A stretch of 64,000 nt of DNA from Alviniconcha marisindica (taxonomy: Eukaryota > Mollusca > Gastropoda > Provannidae). Position numbers and translations under genes: made by a program. The stretch is taken from the NCBI GenBank assembly GCA_018857735.1, contig JABMCL010002596.1, forward strand, positions 55,001-119,000, read 5' to 3'. Of the stretch, positions 44,323 through 56,690 are shown piece by piece; the first letter of the stretch is position 1; each line of letters begins with the position of its first letter. Under the pieces are notes generated by a model. That model was not told where the DNA came from. It saw only the letters and a program-made list of their open reading frames with translations, and searched no databases.

Positions 44323-45650
44323 CTCACCTCAGCGTCACACCAGGGTGGTAACCCTCGGTTGCCACACCTGAGTCGCAGCCGGTGAAGCGTCAAGCCCAAG
44401 TGTCACGCATGAGGAGTAAGGTAACCTTCAGTTGCCACACCTGAGTGATAGCCGTGAAGCGTTGCCACACCTGAGTGATAGCCAGTGAAGCGTCAAGCCC
44501 GAGTGACAGCCACTCAGTTTCACGCTTGAGTGGTACGGTAACCTTCAGTTGCCACACCTGAGTTATAGCCAGTGAAGTTTCAAGCCCTAGTGATAGCCAC
44601 TCAGTGTCATGCTTGAGGAGTAAAGTAATCTTCAGTTGCCACACCTGTAGTTGTAGCTGGTGAAGTGTCAAGCCCGAGTGACAGCCACTCCGTTTCACGC
44701 TTGAGTGGGAAGGTAATCTTCAGTTGCCACACCTGAGTTTTAGCTGGTGAAGTGTCAAGCCCGAGTGACAGCCACTCGTTTCACGCTTGAGTGGGAAGGT
44801 AATCTTCAGTTGCCACACCTGAGTTATAGCCAGTGAAGCGTCAAGCCCGAGTGACAGCCACTCAGTTTCACGCTTGAGTGGGAAGGTAATCTTCAGTTGC
44901 CACACCTGTAGTTGTAGCCGGTGAAGTATCAAGCCCAAGCGATAGCCACTCAGTTTCATGCTTGAGTGGTACGGTAACCTTAAGTTGCCACACCTGAGCC
45001 ACAGCTGGTGAAGCGTCAAACCCGAGTGATAGCCACTCGGTGTCACGCTTGAGTGGGAAGGTAACCTTCAGTTAAACCTTCAGTTGCCACACCTGAGTGA
45101 TAGCTGGTGAAGCGTCAAACCTGAGTGATAGCCACTCGGTGTCACGCTTGAGTGGGAAGGTAACCTTCAGTTAAACCTTCAGTTGCCACACCTGAGTGAT
45201 AGCTGGTGAAGCGTCAAACCCGAGTGATAGCCACTCGGTGTCACGCTTCAGTGGTAAGGTAACCTTCAGTTGCCACACCTGAGTGATAGCCAGTGAAGCG
45301 TCAAGCCCAAGTGACAGCCACTCAGTTTCACGCTTGAGTGGGAAGGTAATCTTCAGTTGCCACACCTGTAGTTGTAGCCGGTGAAGTGTCAAGCCCGAGT
45401 GACAGCCACTCCGTTTCACGCTTGAGTGGGAAGGTAATCTTCAGTTGCCACACCTGTAGTTGTAGCTGGTGAAGTGTTAAGCCCGAGTGACAGCCACTCA
45501 GTTTCACGCTTGAGGAGTAAATTAACCTTCAGTTGCCACACCTGAATTATAGCCAGTGAAGCATCAAGCCCAAGTGACAGCCACTCACTGTCATGCTCGA
45601 GGGGTAACCTGTGATTTTCAAGTGTCACACCTGACTGGTGGTCTGTCATG
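44323..45650. repeat. Array of about 90 bp derived from the PPAT stop-codon region
   Basis: About 14 units contain CAGTTGCCACACCTGAGTGA, TAGCCAGTGAAGCGTCAAGC and TTTCACGCTTGAGTGG. The coding end GTCACGCCCGAGTGGTAG is echoed in every unit (GTCACGCTTGAGTGG, GTCAAGCCCGAGTGACAG). The array therefore starts at the stop codon and probably forms part of the 3' UTR. Confidence 0.9.
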
Positions 45651-46215
45651 TGCCATAATGGTCAGTAATGCGTCAGTTGTGCTGACTGCTGCCTCGTCAG
45701 GTGTTGCACCTGTGCGGTAGCCAGTCGTGCTTGAGATGGGGCTTTCAAATACCACACTCGAGTGGCAGCTTCTGAAGTGCTATGCTTGAGTGGTAGCCAT
45801 TCAAGTGTTATGCTTGAGTGATGGTCTTAAAGTGCTGCACTTAGGTGGTAACCTGCCAGGTGATGTGCTTGAATGGTAGCCGGACAAGTGTTGTGCTTGA
45901 GTGGTAGCCAGTCAAGTGTTGTGGTAGCCAGTCAAGCATTGTGCTTGAGTGGTAGCTGGACAAGCATTGTGCTTGAGTGGTAGCCGGTTAAGCCTTGTGC
46001 TTGAGTGTGATAGCCAGACAAGTGTTGTGCTTGAGCAGTGTTGTGCTTGAGTGGAATCCTGTCAGGTGGTAGCTGGTCCAGCATTGTACTTGAGTTGTAG
46101 CTGGTCAAGTATTATGCTTGAATGGTAGCCGGTCAGGTGATATGCTTCAGTGGTAGCTAATCAAGTGTTGTGCTTGAGTGGAATCCTGTCAAGTGTTGTG
46201 CTTGAGTGGTAGGTC
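45650..46215. repeat. Degenerate continuation of the PPAT 3' array
   Basis: Shorter units of about 30-40 bases contain TGTGCTTGAGTGGTAGCCAG and TCAAGTGTTGTGC. They retain the CTTGAGTGGTAG core of the previous array, so they look like an older or rearranged part of it. Confidence 0.85.
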
Positions 46216-47575
46216 ACCTTTTGAAGGTCGACCTCAAGTGTAAATGTGGCCCAAACTTCAGAGTTGGTCAGCTCGAACCAAACGACAAAGTATTGTAACT
46301 GGATGGAATGCAGTGTTCACCCACACACACACCCAAAAAAACACGGATCTCATTGTAAAACTCAACTGTGGTATCGACTCTAATCATAACCCTGGTACCT
46401 GTGTGTGAGCAGGTCAGCTTTGTGCACTCAGTTTTCAGGTGAAAAGTACCTTTTGAAGATTTGCTACCTAACTGCCGTGAATGTCTCAAAAATACTCGGT
46501 AAACTTGATCTTGTAACGACGGGTCTGGACATGCAGGGCGTAATATGGCAGCAGTGGGGGAAACAGGGTTGGTGTGGCAGACACATAGAGCTGATGTTGT
46601 GCACAGGTTTTTGTGTATGTGCGTGCGTGTGTTTGTTTGTGTATGGTGGGGTGGGGTGGGGTGGGTTTCAAGTCTGGCTGTGACTGAAGTTTCAAAGTCT
46701 TCATGGTATAACAGTAAACCCCGGTATGATGTTTTTATGGTATGATAAACCGGTGCGTGTGCATGCAGCTGTGTTTGTAAGCAGAGTTTTTTTGTTTTCT
46801 TTTCTTTTTTATTCTGAAACAAGAATGACTGCTAGTGCTCTAAAACAACATGAAAGGTTAAAAAGAAAGCTATTTATTTTGACGAAACACAGCATGCAAG
46901 TGATGAAAACTGCTGAAAGAATGGAATAAATCTTCAAGTCAAGTGAAGTAATCATGGTGGAATTGTTGGATGTTGTTTAATATCTAGAGAGGAAAAAATA
47001 GTACTTTTGACAGTATTTTGGCTTCCAAAAGACGCAGGGGTATGTTTTGGATGTGTGCAGCGTGCATGCATATGCGTGTGTGTGCGTTCGTGATCTAAGG
47101 AGTTGAAGCTTGCTTCCGAGAGCAGCCTGTAGCTTTCAGCTTATCCATGAAAAGATTATTTTTTTATGGGTATCATCACAAAATTACATTTTTCAAGTAC
47201 TGTAGCGGTACGGTCATCTGTGCCGGTATGCAGCTCACGTTCTGATCCTTTTCTTTCTCTTGGACAACAGTGGTCCGGTGCTGCTCGTGTAGAAACACAA
47301 CTGTCCGAAAGCTCGGTCCCAGATTGTTTGCTCATGTTTTATTCTTTTAGCAATTCACTTGATTGAAACTGTGTACGCTTCGTGGTTGCAATCAGGGAAT
47401 GTCTTGCCCTGGATGTGCCTGAAGGGAGGCTGAGGATGTCTGATGTTGCCCCTTTGTCTACAATCTCAGGGCTGTAATTTGATTGTGATTTCCTGTCTCC
47501 TGTCTTGTTGTTTGGAAGTTTTAATAATAGTAATAATGTGACTGAGTGCATCTGCATTGTGTTTGTGTTGTTGTA
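46216..47575. other. Intergenic, one MITE arm, no gene seen
   Basis: It holds a foldback MITE arm at about 46800-46930 (TTCTGAAACAAGAATGACTG, AAGCTATTTATTTTGACG) that includes an AATAAA at 46924. No coding exon is recognised. Confidence 0.5.
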
Positions 47576-47577
47576 CT

Positions 47578-47950
47578 CTGTATGTCAATGTCACTAGCTT
47601 TATGTCAATGTCACTAGCTTTATGTCACTGTCAATGTCACTAGCTTTATGTCACTGTCAATGTCACTAGTTTTATGTCACTGTCAATGTCACTAGCTTTA
47701 TGTCATTGTCAATGTCACTAGCTTTATGTCAATGTCACTAGCTTTATGTCACTGTCAATGTCTCTAGTTTTATGTCACTGTCAATGTCACTAGCTTTATG
47801 TCACTGTCAATGTCACTAGCTTTATGTCACTGTCAATGTCACTAGTTTTATGTCACTGTCAATGTCACTAGTTTTATGTCACTGTCAATGTCACTAGCTT
47901 TATGTCACTGTCAATGTCACTAGCTTTATGTCACTGTCAATGTCACTAGC
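47578..47950. repeat. 26-bp tandem array
   Basis: About 14 copies of a unit contain TATGTCACTGTCAATGTCAC and TAGCTT. Confidence 0.95.
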
Positions 47951-48429
47951 CTTTGTTTCTTGGTTGTTGCCTACTTCCAGCCTGCTAGTTTCATTGTTCC
48001 ATCGACTGTTTACATCAGTAATGATAATAATTATGATAATAGTAGTGGTCACTCACTTCCATAGGGCATTACGTTATTGACGAGGGTAAGCACACTGTAC
48101 TTCATAAGCTCAGCAACAATTTATGTATAAAACCTCAAGAATAATATATGAACATAAATGTTGTATTCCTCACACACACACACACGCACCCACACTTTTG
48201 TGATCAGCGACAAATTGTAGCCGATCTTCATGACATAATTTGCAGAGAAAAGTTTCAAAATAAGTTTCAAAATAACGGATATAATCATGTTTTTCTTTCT
48301 TGTGCTTGTAATACTGATCTGTTGTTTTACCAATCCATCTCCAGTAATGCATGCATTAGTAGTGGGTGTCTTGGTGTGATGGGTGTGTCTGGGTGTATGC
48401 GTGCATGCATCTGGGTGTGTAATGAAATG

Positions 48430-48712
48430 AGTGTATCCTTGTGTCTTTGTAAGCGCTCTGGGTTCTTATGGGATGGGGCGCCATAAATTCCTTGTGTCTT
48501 TGTAAGCGCTCTGGGTTCTTATGGGATGGGGCGCCATAAATTCCTTGTGTCTTTGTAAGCGCTCTGGGTTCTTATGGGATGGGGTGCCATAAATTCCTTG
48601 TGTCTTTGTAAGCGCTCTGGGTTCTTATGGGATGGGGCGCCACAAATTCCTTGTGTCTTTGTAAGTGCTCTGGGTTCTTATGGGATGGGGCGCCATAAAT
48701 AATCTATTATTA
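48430..48712. repeat. 59-bp tandem array
   Basis: Five nearly identical copies contain CCTTGTGTCTTTGTAAGCGC, TCTGGGTTCTTATGGGATGG and GGCGCCATAAATT. The last copy runs into AATAATCTATTATTATTA, so the source is probably the 3' tail of a retroelement. Confidence 0.95.
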
Positions 48713-48834
48713 TTACATAATGCAATTCCAAAATAGGCAAGTCTCATAACTGTGTGTAGGCTGAGAAATGACCTACGGCAGAGTGAAGTCGTTTGGAATG
48801 TTTTGTTTTTCCATTGTATACTTTACCTGCGACT

Positions 48835-49180
48835 GAGTTGCTCGTAATAGAACAGATCTAGGGAAATGTACTCACCTACATGATGCAACACAAAGAAACA
48901 GTGAAACACAAGCGCTTTCAACAGGTAATTGTTAGCTAGAGATAGGAAATAAACTGAAGAATGTTGGAGTCTGACCCAGGCAGCCAACATAATAATGGTC
49001 CCCACCAGGATAAGATTTTTGATAACCCCTCTGCTCTCTGCTTAGCATTGCGGGCCAAATATCGGGTTCAGCTGGGGGGGGGGGGGGGGGGCTCTTTATG
49101 AAGGGAGCAGGACTTGTTCTCTCTGTGCATATTTCCCCACCAGATTCACTCTGATTAAGGTCTTCCAAATCTAAATATAT
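48835..49180. repeat. Dispersed repeat fragment sharing AGATCTAGGGAAATGTACTC
   Basis: The motif CAGATCTAGGGAAATGTACT plus CACC recurs at 57709 and, inverted, at 58680. A poly-G run lies at 49073-49091. The family is not identified. Confidence 0.55.
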
Positions 49181-49639
49181 TACCTCAACAATCAGTTACT
49201 TGCTGTCTTTTTTTCTACACTTCGACCAGAAGAATGATGGAGATGATACATGACGTAGCTTCGTTTTCTGCCGCTATATTCTATAGCTTGCTGTGTTATG
49301 TTTTTTTCAATGTGTGTGGGGGGGGGGGGGGGGGGTGAACTGTGTGTGTGTATATGGGGGTGGGAGGGGTGGTGGTGTTACTATGCCATAAAACATTGAA
49401 CTGGGAACACCTTTTTTTACCCTTGATATTTCATTTAGCTGTATTTGGTTTTGTGTAGATCAGAGACTAGCGCTATATAAGAGTTACGTATTGTTTTAGA
49501 ACTGTTTGTCGGCATTATGTATATATATAAGAATAATAGATGTAATACACTATGATGCTGAATTGTATGTTTTGAGTTTATCATTTTGTACTTAAGCATG
49601 TTCTCTGTTATTTTGTTTTTAAATGATTCACAATTATTT

Positions 49640-49835
49640 AAATAAACATGCCGAGATGGCAGCAGTTTCATGTGGCACCAGCCATGCCAGCGCTGTAAGT
49701 ACACCACTTCGGTGGATATTCAAAAACGCGCTGTAAAAGCTATTCACTCATGTAGAATCACATGCAAGCGCAGTGAGTCTACTCGAATGCGGAGAATAGT
49801 GCTATATAAAAGCGATCAATAATAATAATAATAAT
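49640..49835 (+). mobile_element. SINE family A, 5'-truncated, + strand
   Basis: GATGGCAGCAGTTTCATGTG, GGTGGATATTCAAAAACGCG and GCTATATAAAAGCGATCAAT are followed by an AATAATAATAAT tail. Confidence 0.9.
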
Positions 49836-50789
49836 AATTGCCTTTGAAAATGTACAGTGTGATATAATAATCAGTGATCACAGTAATACATTGACAGAAA
49901 TCAAATGATGTTTGCATGTGCAGGTCATTTTAGCACCATGAATTGCTTGCCATTTTACATTTTTATTCTTGCTACAAATATGATGGACCAACAAACAGTT
50001 TGTACAGTACTTCTTTTTAGCAGACACTTTTTATCTTTTTGTGTTTTTATTCACTCGGAGGAACTCATGGCGGAACTAGATTTCCCAGTATATGTTCTGT
50101 TCTATAGGTTAAAAGAAAAACATAAAATTAAGGATATTGCTTAAACATGCTGCCTTTATTTCATACCGATTTCTAAACACGTTCTTTGCTTAGTGAATCT
50201 ACAGACCCAACAGTTGTGGCACATGCTTGCCTCACTCAAAAAAGGCCGAATATCAAAGAGGTCACACTATACTTATGTGACAAGCGAGCTATGATATATG
50301 ACAGCATTTTGTATTATGCCTGATCCCACTAACCACCACATGCAAAGCTTGTTTTCTAAATTTGATATAAAATCTATTTGACCTCTTCTGTATGCTGCAC
50401 AAACATCTTTCATGAAGGCTAGTTCTTTTTCCTTTTAAAGGAACTAATACTCTCAGAACATGCTTTCCAACAGTCAGAAGAGATCAAAATTAAAGCTTAA
50501 AGGGCCCAGAAAGGCAATTTTTGGATGCAACGGAACATTGAAAATCTACCCAATTATGAAAGTCTTGTGCCTTTAAATCTAATAAAATGTCACTAGCAGT
50601 CTATATTATATGGTCCTTTGATTTTATTTTGAACTAGCAATGTACCCACTTCAGCCAGCGATTCTTCCACAGGAATGGCCAACACAGCTCTGCTTCAGAG
50701 AATAAAATTTCGCTTCCAGCTGAAATCAAGACAAGAGAATGAGGAAAACGTCTCGGGGCGCATGCTATTTATTGGTTCTGTCTTTTTAA

Positions 50790-51011
50790 CCCCTTCACTG
50801 CCCCAGCCTGTAAAACTTCTGAGATGAAAGCTGCACAGACAGTACAAACAGTATATTTTCTGCACCTGTAACATCTACTTTCAATGCTATCTTTCAACGA
50901 AAATCCATTCACATGCCAGTGGCAGTGTGAAAAGAAGACAGAAACAGTTACGGGTTTCCAATTTTGCACTTTTATTGGTCATTTTCAAGTGACATCGTGG
51001 CAGTGAAGGGG
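50790..51011. mobile_element. piggyBac-type MITE, intact, with TTAA duplications
   Basis: The 222-base element has perfect inverted terminal repeats CCCCTTCACTGCC / GGCAGTGAAGGGG and is flanked on both sides by TTAA (50786-50789 and 51012-51015). TTAA target duplication and CCC..GGG termini are hallmarks of piggyBac transposons. There is no transposase, so it is non-autonomous. A second copy lies at 8940-9182. Confidence 0.9.
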
Positions 51012-51599
51012 TTAAGAGAAGCCAAAATTGGCTCACTGCAGTGACACTTCAGTCACGCATGCCAGCCTCATCCACAACTTTGCAGACTGGCTGTGGGGCA
51101 CAAAATGGCCGGGTTCACAGCCTTGTTTTCAAGATTATTAAAAATAATTCACAGCCCCTTGTCTGTAAGTGCGTGATTGTTGTTAGTGGTGTGGTAAATC
51201 AGGTCAATATACTTTAATTATCCCTCACAGGGCAATTCAACTAGCTAATAACAGCTCATTACTTTAAAAAACGACATGGAAAAAGAACAATGTCCAAAGC
51301 ATTTAAGTTGATAATAATGAACTGGATAAAAAAAAAAAGTAATTGAAAAAATCCGTAATACAAATTATCACAGCAGAAAAAAATATACCTCCTCACTCAA
51401 CCTACATACACACACCATTACTATCATCAACCAGACACACTCACACATCACTGGATCCATACACATCACTCAAACCTAATCGGACAGCTACCCTTGTTCC
51501 TGGTTTGCCTGGTAGATAGATGCTGTACAAATCCCCCTTTAAAAGTAATACTTTCAATTGTAATTTTTTTATAAATCAACCAAAAAAAACTACCTCTTC

Positions 51600-52010
51600 T
51601 TCTTCCCCATTTTTGTCAGTGCTACTTTGCAGCTTTTTTTTATTTTTTTATTCAAAATACTGTGTTCCCTTTAAGAAGTGTTGCATTGCATTTTTCCTAC
51701 CTGTATTACTTTTGTCAGTTTTGAATAAAACAGACCATAGATCGACTGAACAGCTGTTTTTTTCTTCCCTGTTTGTGTAAGACCCATCATGCTGCTCCGT
51801 TTAGTGTTCCCTTTAAGTTGTGTTGTATTGCCTACCTGTATTAGTTTCATTTGTCAATTTTGAATAAAACACTGTAAATTGACTGAAAAAACTTTTGTTG
51901 TTTATTCCATTTCTGATGGTAAGACCAGTGATGCTGCTTTGTTTGATGTTCCCTTTAAGAAATGTCCCATTGTGTTTTGCCTGTTTGTATTACTTTCATT
52001 TATGTGGCAT
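51600..52010. repeat. Three diverged tandem copies, about 165 bp
   Basis: CCCTTTAAGAAGTGT..CATTG, CCTGTATTACTTT and TTTTGAATAAAAC recur at about 51670, 51815 and 51950. They are a degenerate tandem triplication with no coding signal. Confidence 0.75.
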
Positions 52011-52574
52011 GATGTGATATCAAGTTGCCTGGGCAACCCAGGAGGGGATGCCATTACAGACTCTACCGTTTTTGGAAGTATGGTACCCCATCTGGATCAG
52101 AATCTCTGTTTTTACGGTCAGTCAAAATTTGTCTGCTTCTTTTCTCTAAAGACGTTTAGAAGTCATAATCTTTGTTGCACATTGTGTGTGTGTGTGTGTT
52201 CATGACATACCTCAAGGACTGTAATACATGTAACTTTTGGAGAGAAAATCCTGAAACTCATTGTATCAGACAGAAAGACTCGATTTTCCAGAAAATGGTG
52301 TGCAAAGCAAAGATGTGCTTGCTTGTAAAAGTTTAACATATTAATAATACAACAGCATCCAGGTCTTCTTTGGCATTCCAGGTGGAGCCAGTTACTCTCA
52401 AGACGGACTCTACCCCGCCTACCCCCACCCCCCTCCTTTTTTCTTTTCTTTCTTCCTTTGTTTCCAATCTTGATTTTCCGCTGAATGTTCAATTTCTTTT
52501 TTGTTTTGCGCTCAGGATTTTTTTGAAATATTCATCATACACATGAGAGGAAGAGAAGAAAAACAACTTCCCCT

Positions 52575-52765
52575 GTGCTTCACGTCTCTGTTTCAGATTT
52601 TTGGTGTGCATGTACTATGTATTGGAAACGTTCGTTGCTTTTATTGTTCTGATTTTGTTCTCTTAAAACTTCTCCCTTGCTTCACATGTCTCTGTTTGAT
52701 TTTTGGTGTGCATGTACTGTGTATTGGAAATGTTTGTTGCTTTTATTGTTCTGATTTTGAACTCT
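52575..52765. repeat. 105-bp direct duplication
   Basis: TTTTTGGTGTGCATGTACT, GTATTGGAAA and TTGCTTTTATTGTTCTGATT appear twice in tandem. Confidence 0.9.
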
Positions 52766-52899
52766 CTGAGTGTATATAAAATATTCTAAAGATATGTTGT
52801 TGTTGTTTTTTTAACTGTTTTTAAGTAACTTTTTGCAATGGTGAAATAAAGAGAAAGAAGGAAACTACAGGTCAGTCTGATCTTGATGATGCTGTACGT

Positions 52900-54250
52900 G
52901 TGCACTCTCTTGATACAGCTGTTGTCTACCTCTGACACAGCCACTGTCTATCTCTGACACAGCTGCTGTCTATCTCTTTGGAAAAGCAATGTTTCTCTGA
53001 CACAGCTGCTGTGTATCTCTTTGACACAGCTGCTGTTTCTCTGACACAGCTGTTGTCTATCTCTCTGACACAGACACTGTCTATCTCTCTGACACATCCG
53101 CTGTGTATCTCTTTGACACAGCCACTGTCTATCTCTTTGACACAGCCACTGTCTATCTCTTTGACACAGACACTGTCTATCTCTTAGACACTGTCTATCT
53201 GACACAGACACTGTCTATCTCTCTGAAACAGCCACCGTCTATCTCTCTGACATGGCCACTGTCTCTGACACAGCCACTGTCTATCTCTGATACAGCCACT
53301 GTCTATCTCTGATACAGCCACTGTCTCTCTGACATGGCCACCGTCTATCTCTCTGACATGGCCACTGTCTCTGACACAGCCACTGTCTATCTCTGATACA
53401 GCCACTGTCTATCTCTGATACAGCCACTGTCTGATACAGCCACTGTCTATCTCTCTGACATGGCCAGTCTCTGACACAGCCACTGTCTATCTCTGATACA
53501 GCCACTGTCTGATACAGCCACTGTCTATCTCTCTGACATGGCCAGTCTCTGACACAGCCACTGTCCATCTCTGATACAGCCACTGTCTGATACAGCCACT
53601 GTCTATCTCTCTGACATGGCCAGTCTCTGACACAGCCACTGTCTATCTCTGATACAGCCACTGTCTGATACAGCCACTGTCCATCTCTCTGACATGGCCA
53701 GTCTCTGACACAGCCACTGTCTATCTCTGATACAGCCACTATCTGACACAGCCACTGTCTATCTCTGACACAGCCACTGTCTATCTCTGACACAGCCACT
53801 GTCTATCTCTGATACAGCCAATGTCTATCTCTGATACAGCCACTGTCTGACACAGCCACTGTCTATCTCTCTGACATGGCCACTGTCTATCTCTCTGACA
53901 TGGCCACTGTCTATTTCTCTGACATGGCCAGTCTCTGACATAGCCACTGTCTATCTCTGATACAGCCACTGTCTATGATACAGCCACTGTCTATCTCTGA
54001 TACAGCCACTGTCTATCTCTGATATGGCCACTGTCTCTGACATGGCCAGTCTCTGACACAGCCACTGTCTATCTCTGACACAGCCACTGTGTATCTCTGA
54101 TACAGTCACTGTCTACCTCTGACACAGCCACTGTCTATCTGACACAGCCACTGTCTATCTCTGATACAGCCACGGTATCTCTGATACAGCCACTGTCAAT
54201 ATCTCTGACACAGCCACTGTCTATCTCTGATACAGCCACTGTCTATCTCT
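52900..54250. repeat. 22-bp tandem array ending at a LINE fragment
   Basis: About 60 units contain CTATCTCTGACACAGCCACT, with variants TGATACAGCCACTG, CTCTGACATGGCCA and TTTGACACAG arranged in blocks. The array ends where LINE coding sequence begins at about 54252. Confidence 0.95.
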
Positions 54251-54251
54251 C

Positions 54252-54625
54252 TGACACATTCAGCAAAAGTGGTCAGCGCTCTTTTACTTACCAGGCTCCT
54301 GTTATTTGGAACCAGCTCCCTGTTTCTGTTCATCATTCTACTTCTGTCAGTTCTTTTGTTTTTCACTCTACCTCTGTCAGTTCTTTTGTTCTTCACTCTA
54401 CCTCTGTCAGTTCTTTTGTTTGTCATTCTACCTCTGTCAGTTCTTTTGTTTGTCATGCTACCTCTGCCAGGTCTTTCGTTCATCGCTCTACCTCTGTCAG
54501 TTCTTTTGTTCGTCATTCTACCTCTGTCAGTTCTTTTGTTCATTGCTCTACCTCTGTCAGTTCTTTTGTTCGTCATTCTACCTCTGTCAGTTCTTTTAAA
54601 TCTTCCTTGAAAACCTTTCTCTTTT
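54252..54625 (+). mobile_element. LINE reverse-transcriptase ORF C-terminus with in-frame 30-bp repeats
   Basis: It encodes FSKSGQRSFTYQAPVIWNQL, then a repeated ten-residue element (TSVSSFV plus two or three residues), then SSFKSSLKTFLF and a stop. The frame matches the usual LINE ending (W.SLP..., SSFK..LKT.LF). The SVSSF step has been tandemly expanded about nine times by a 30-base unit. A long (GT)n follows. Confidence 0.85.
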
Positions 54626-54661
54626 GAAAAAACTGTTCTTATCCCATTGTCCTGATATACA

Positions 54662-54665
<4 letters not shown>

Positions 54666-54724
<59 letters not shown>
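54666..54724. repeat. (GT)n microsatellite
   Basis: A pure (GT)n run of about 58 bases, 3' of the LINE fragment. Confidence 0.97.
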
Positions 54725-54725
<1 letters not shown>

Positions 54726-54729
54726 GTAT

Positions 54730-55374
54730 GCATTGAATCTTGAAAACATGTATATTTAAAGAATGTGTAAGTGCTTAGGGTCTATGTGGGTTAGGCACTC
54801 TAAGTATCCATTATTATTCACATCACACACACACACACACACACACTCACATCATACATATATAAACTATATATATAATTATATATACACAGACACATAC
54901 ACACCAGACACACAGAGTCATGGTTAATACTGCTTCAAATAACGTACAAATCACAGTACTTTTCATATGGGATAACACTGGTGTTGAAAACAACAAAACA
55001 TCCCTACAAAAATAAGCAGATACTGGTTGTCAAATTTCTGAATATGAAGATCTCGCAGTGTCATGCATATTCTCCAAATCTAGCTTGAACCCCAGAGTCT
55101 AACAGTAAATGGGGAGACAACTCACCGGCTGTCAGCACTGCACCCAGATGACTTGAGAACACTGCGTGCAACAACTCACCGGCTCCCCAACAACTACATT
55201 TCTTGCCATAGACATAGTACAAACCATATATATATATACACAGCATGATTTTTTTGAATGTATGTGTGAAAAAAGCTCTCATCTATACAAAAAAGCTCTT
55301 GTCTACATTCAAAGGATGGCTCTTTTCCGGGCTTTTTACATTCATTATCGTCAAACATTTGATGCGTGCATCAA
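54730..55374. other. Intergenic, no gene seen
   Basis: Short (CA)n and (TA)n tracts, and a small repeat with CAACTCACCGGCT near 55120 and 55173. No coding signal. Confidence 0.5.
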
Positions 55375-55555
55375 GATGATGATGATGATGAAGTGATGCT
55401 TTATGTCCTCAGATGTCAGTTGACGTATTAGGGACAAGCTGTGACCAATGCCGAAGCACGGTGCAATAAATCTTTACGTCCATGGAAACCAGAAGGCTCG
55501 TTAGGACGGACAGCCCAGGACGTCCACCTCGACTCTCACACAGCTCCTGAACCAT
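55375..55555 (-). mobile_element. SINE-like repeat (family of 5878-6056), - strand
   Basis: A GATGATGATGATGATGAAGT tail, then TTATGTCCTCAGATGTCAGT, CTTTACGTCCATGGAAACC and CAGCTCCTGAAC. This is the least degraded copy in the window. Confidence 0.82.
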
Positions 55556-55779
55556 GTGTGCCACGTGCATCAAACTTTTCCTGTGCTTTAAATACTGTCT
55601 GTTATAAAGCTGAATTAATTACAGTTGACTTCATAACCCCTGCACGGCAGGATGATTTGGTGGCATACTGATATAGCAAGAACACTTGTTCCAGAAAACA
55701 ACAACAAACAACGTTAAGCTTGATCAAAACACATAAAGGTGAAAAGAATGCTAAAAAAAATAAAAATAAAAATCTAAAC

Positions 55780-55960
55780 AAAATGACTGCTAGCGTTCTA
55801 AAACAAGAGTTAAAAAACCCTGAAAAGGTTCAAAAGAACACTTATTTATTTTAACACTGACAAACAGTATGCACATTTTTGGGGAAATCCCCTTTAACAA
55901 ACCACAAAACAACACTTAAACAACAGATAAACGGTCAAAAACAATGAAAAATGAATGAAA
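55780..55960. mobile_element. Single arm of foldback MITE family F
   Basis: It contains ATGACTGCTAGCGTTCTAAA, ACAGTATGCACATTTTTGGG and GAAATCCCCTTTAACAAACC. Confidence 0.6.
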
Positions 55961-56084
55961 AAGACATCTTGTTTTGGTTTAGTTGCTACAGCTTGTTCGG
56001 TGCTCGCAGCATACTGTGTGTCCGTGTTAAAATAAATAAGCGTTCGTTTGAACCTTTTTGTGTTTGGATCGTAAGTAAACATTG

Positions 56085-56395
56085 TGCTTAACGTCCACAG
56101 AAACTGCAAGGCTTATTAGGGACGGGGAGAATGGGGGCAAGGGGGTATGGAGGTGGGGGAAGAGGGAGATTATATACCTATCGCTACACTGTCACCACCA
56201 GAATGATTCCTGCATTAAGATGGGCAGCGATGAGAGCCATTTTAATGTTTCAGTAGGTAGTGATGGACAAAGTCACAAGACAGTGTCCACAAACCACAAC
56301 CTTTTTGAAGAGAAAGGAGAGCCGAAGCGGTATCGAACCGAGGTCCTTCCGCTTTCCAGCCTAACGCCTTACCGCTAGGCCAAACCGGCTCACCT
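56085..56395 (-). mobile_element. tRNA-derived SINE, family C, - strand
   Basis: It is the reverse complement of the element at 30703-31030. The head at the high end reads on the - strand TTTGGCCTAGCGGTAAGGCG and CGGTTCGATACCG. The body complements GTGGTTTGTGGACACTGTCT. Confidence 0.88.
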
Positions 56396-56690
56396 GTGTT
56401 TGGATCCTGAAAAGAATGCTATTTATTATGACACAACACAACCTGCAAATTTTGAAGGTAAGCCCCTTTTCACGTTGGACCCCAAAACAACAAAGCGAAA
56501 CAGCTCCACCAAAAGCAGATAAGCATCCTACACCTCACTTTTCACCATTTAATTGCTGTTTTGCAGCTTGAAAAAGGGGCTTACCGTGAAAATTTGCAAG
56601 TTGCGTTTTGTTATAATAAATACCCTTCTTTTCAAGCTTTTATGTGTTTGGATCTTGTTTTAGAATGCTAACAGTCATTCTTGTTTCAGA
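56395..56690. mobile_element. Foldback MITE family F, both arms
   Basis: The left arm has GTTTGGATCCTGAAAAGAAT, CTGCAAATTTTGAAGGTAAG and CCCCTTTTCACG. The right arm mirrors it with GAAAAAGGGGCTTACCGTGA, AAATTTGCAAGTTGCG and TTTATGTGTTTGGATC. The ends match the single arms elsewhere. Confidence 0.75.
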
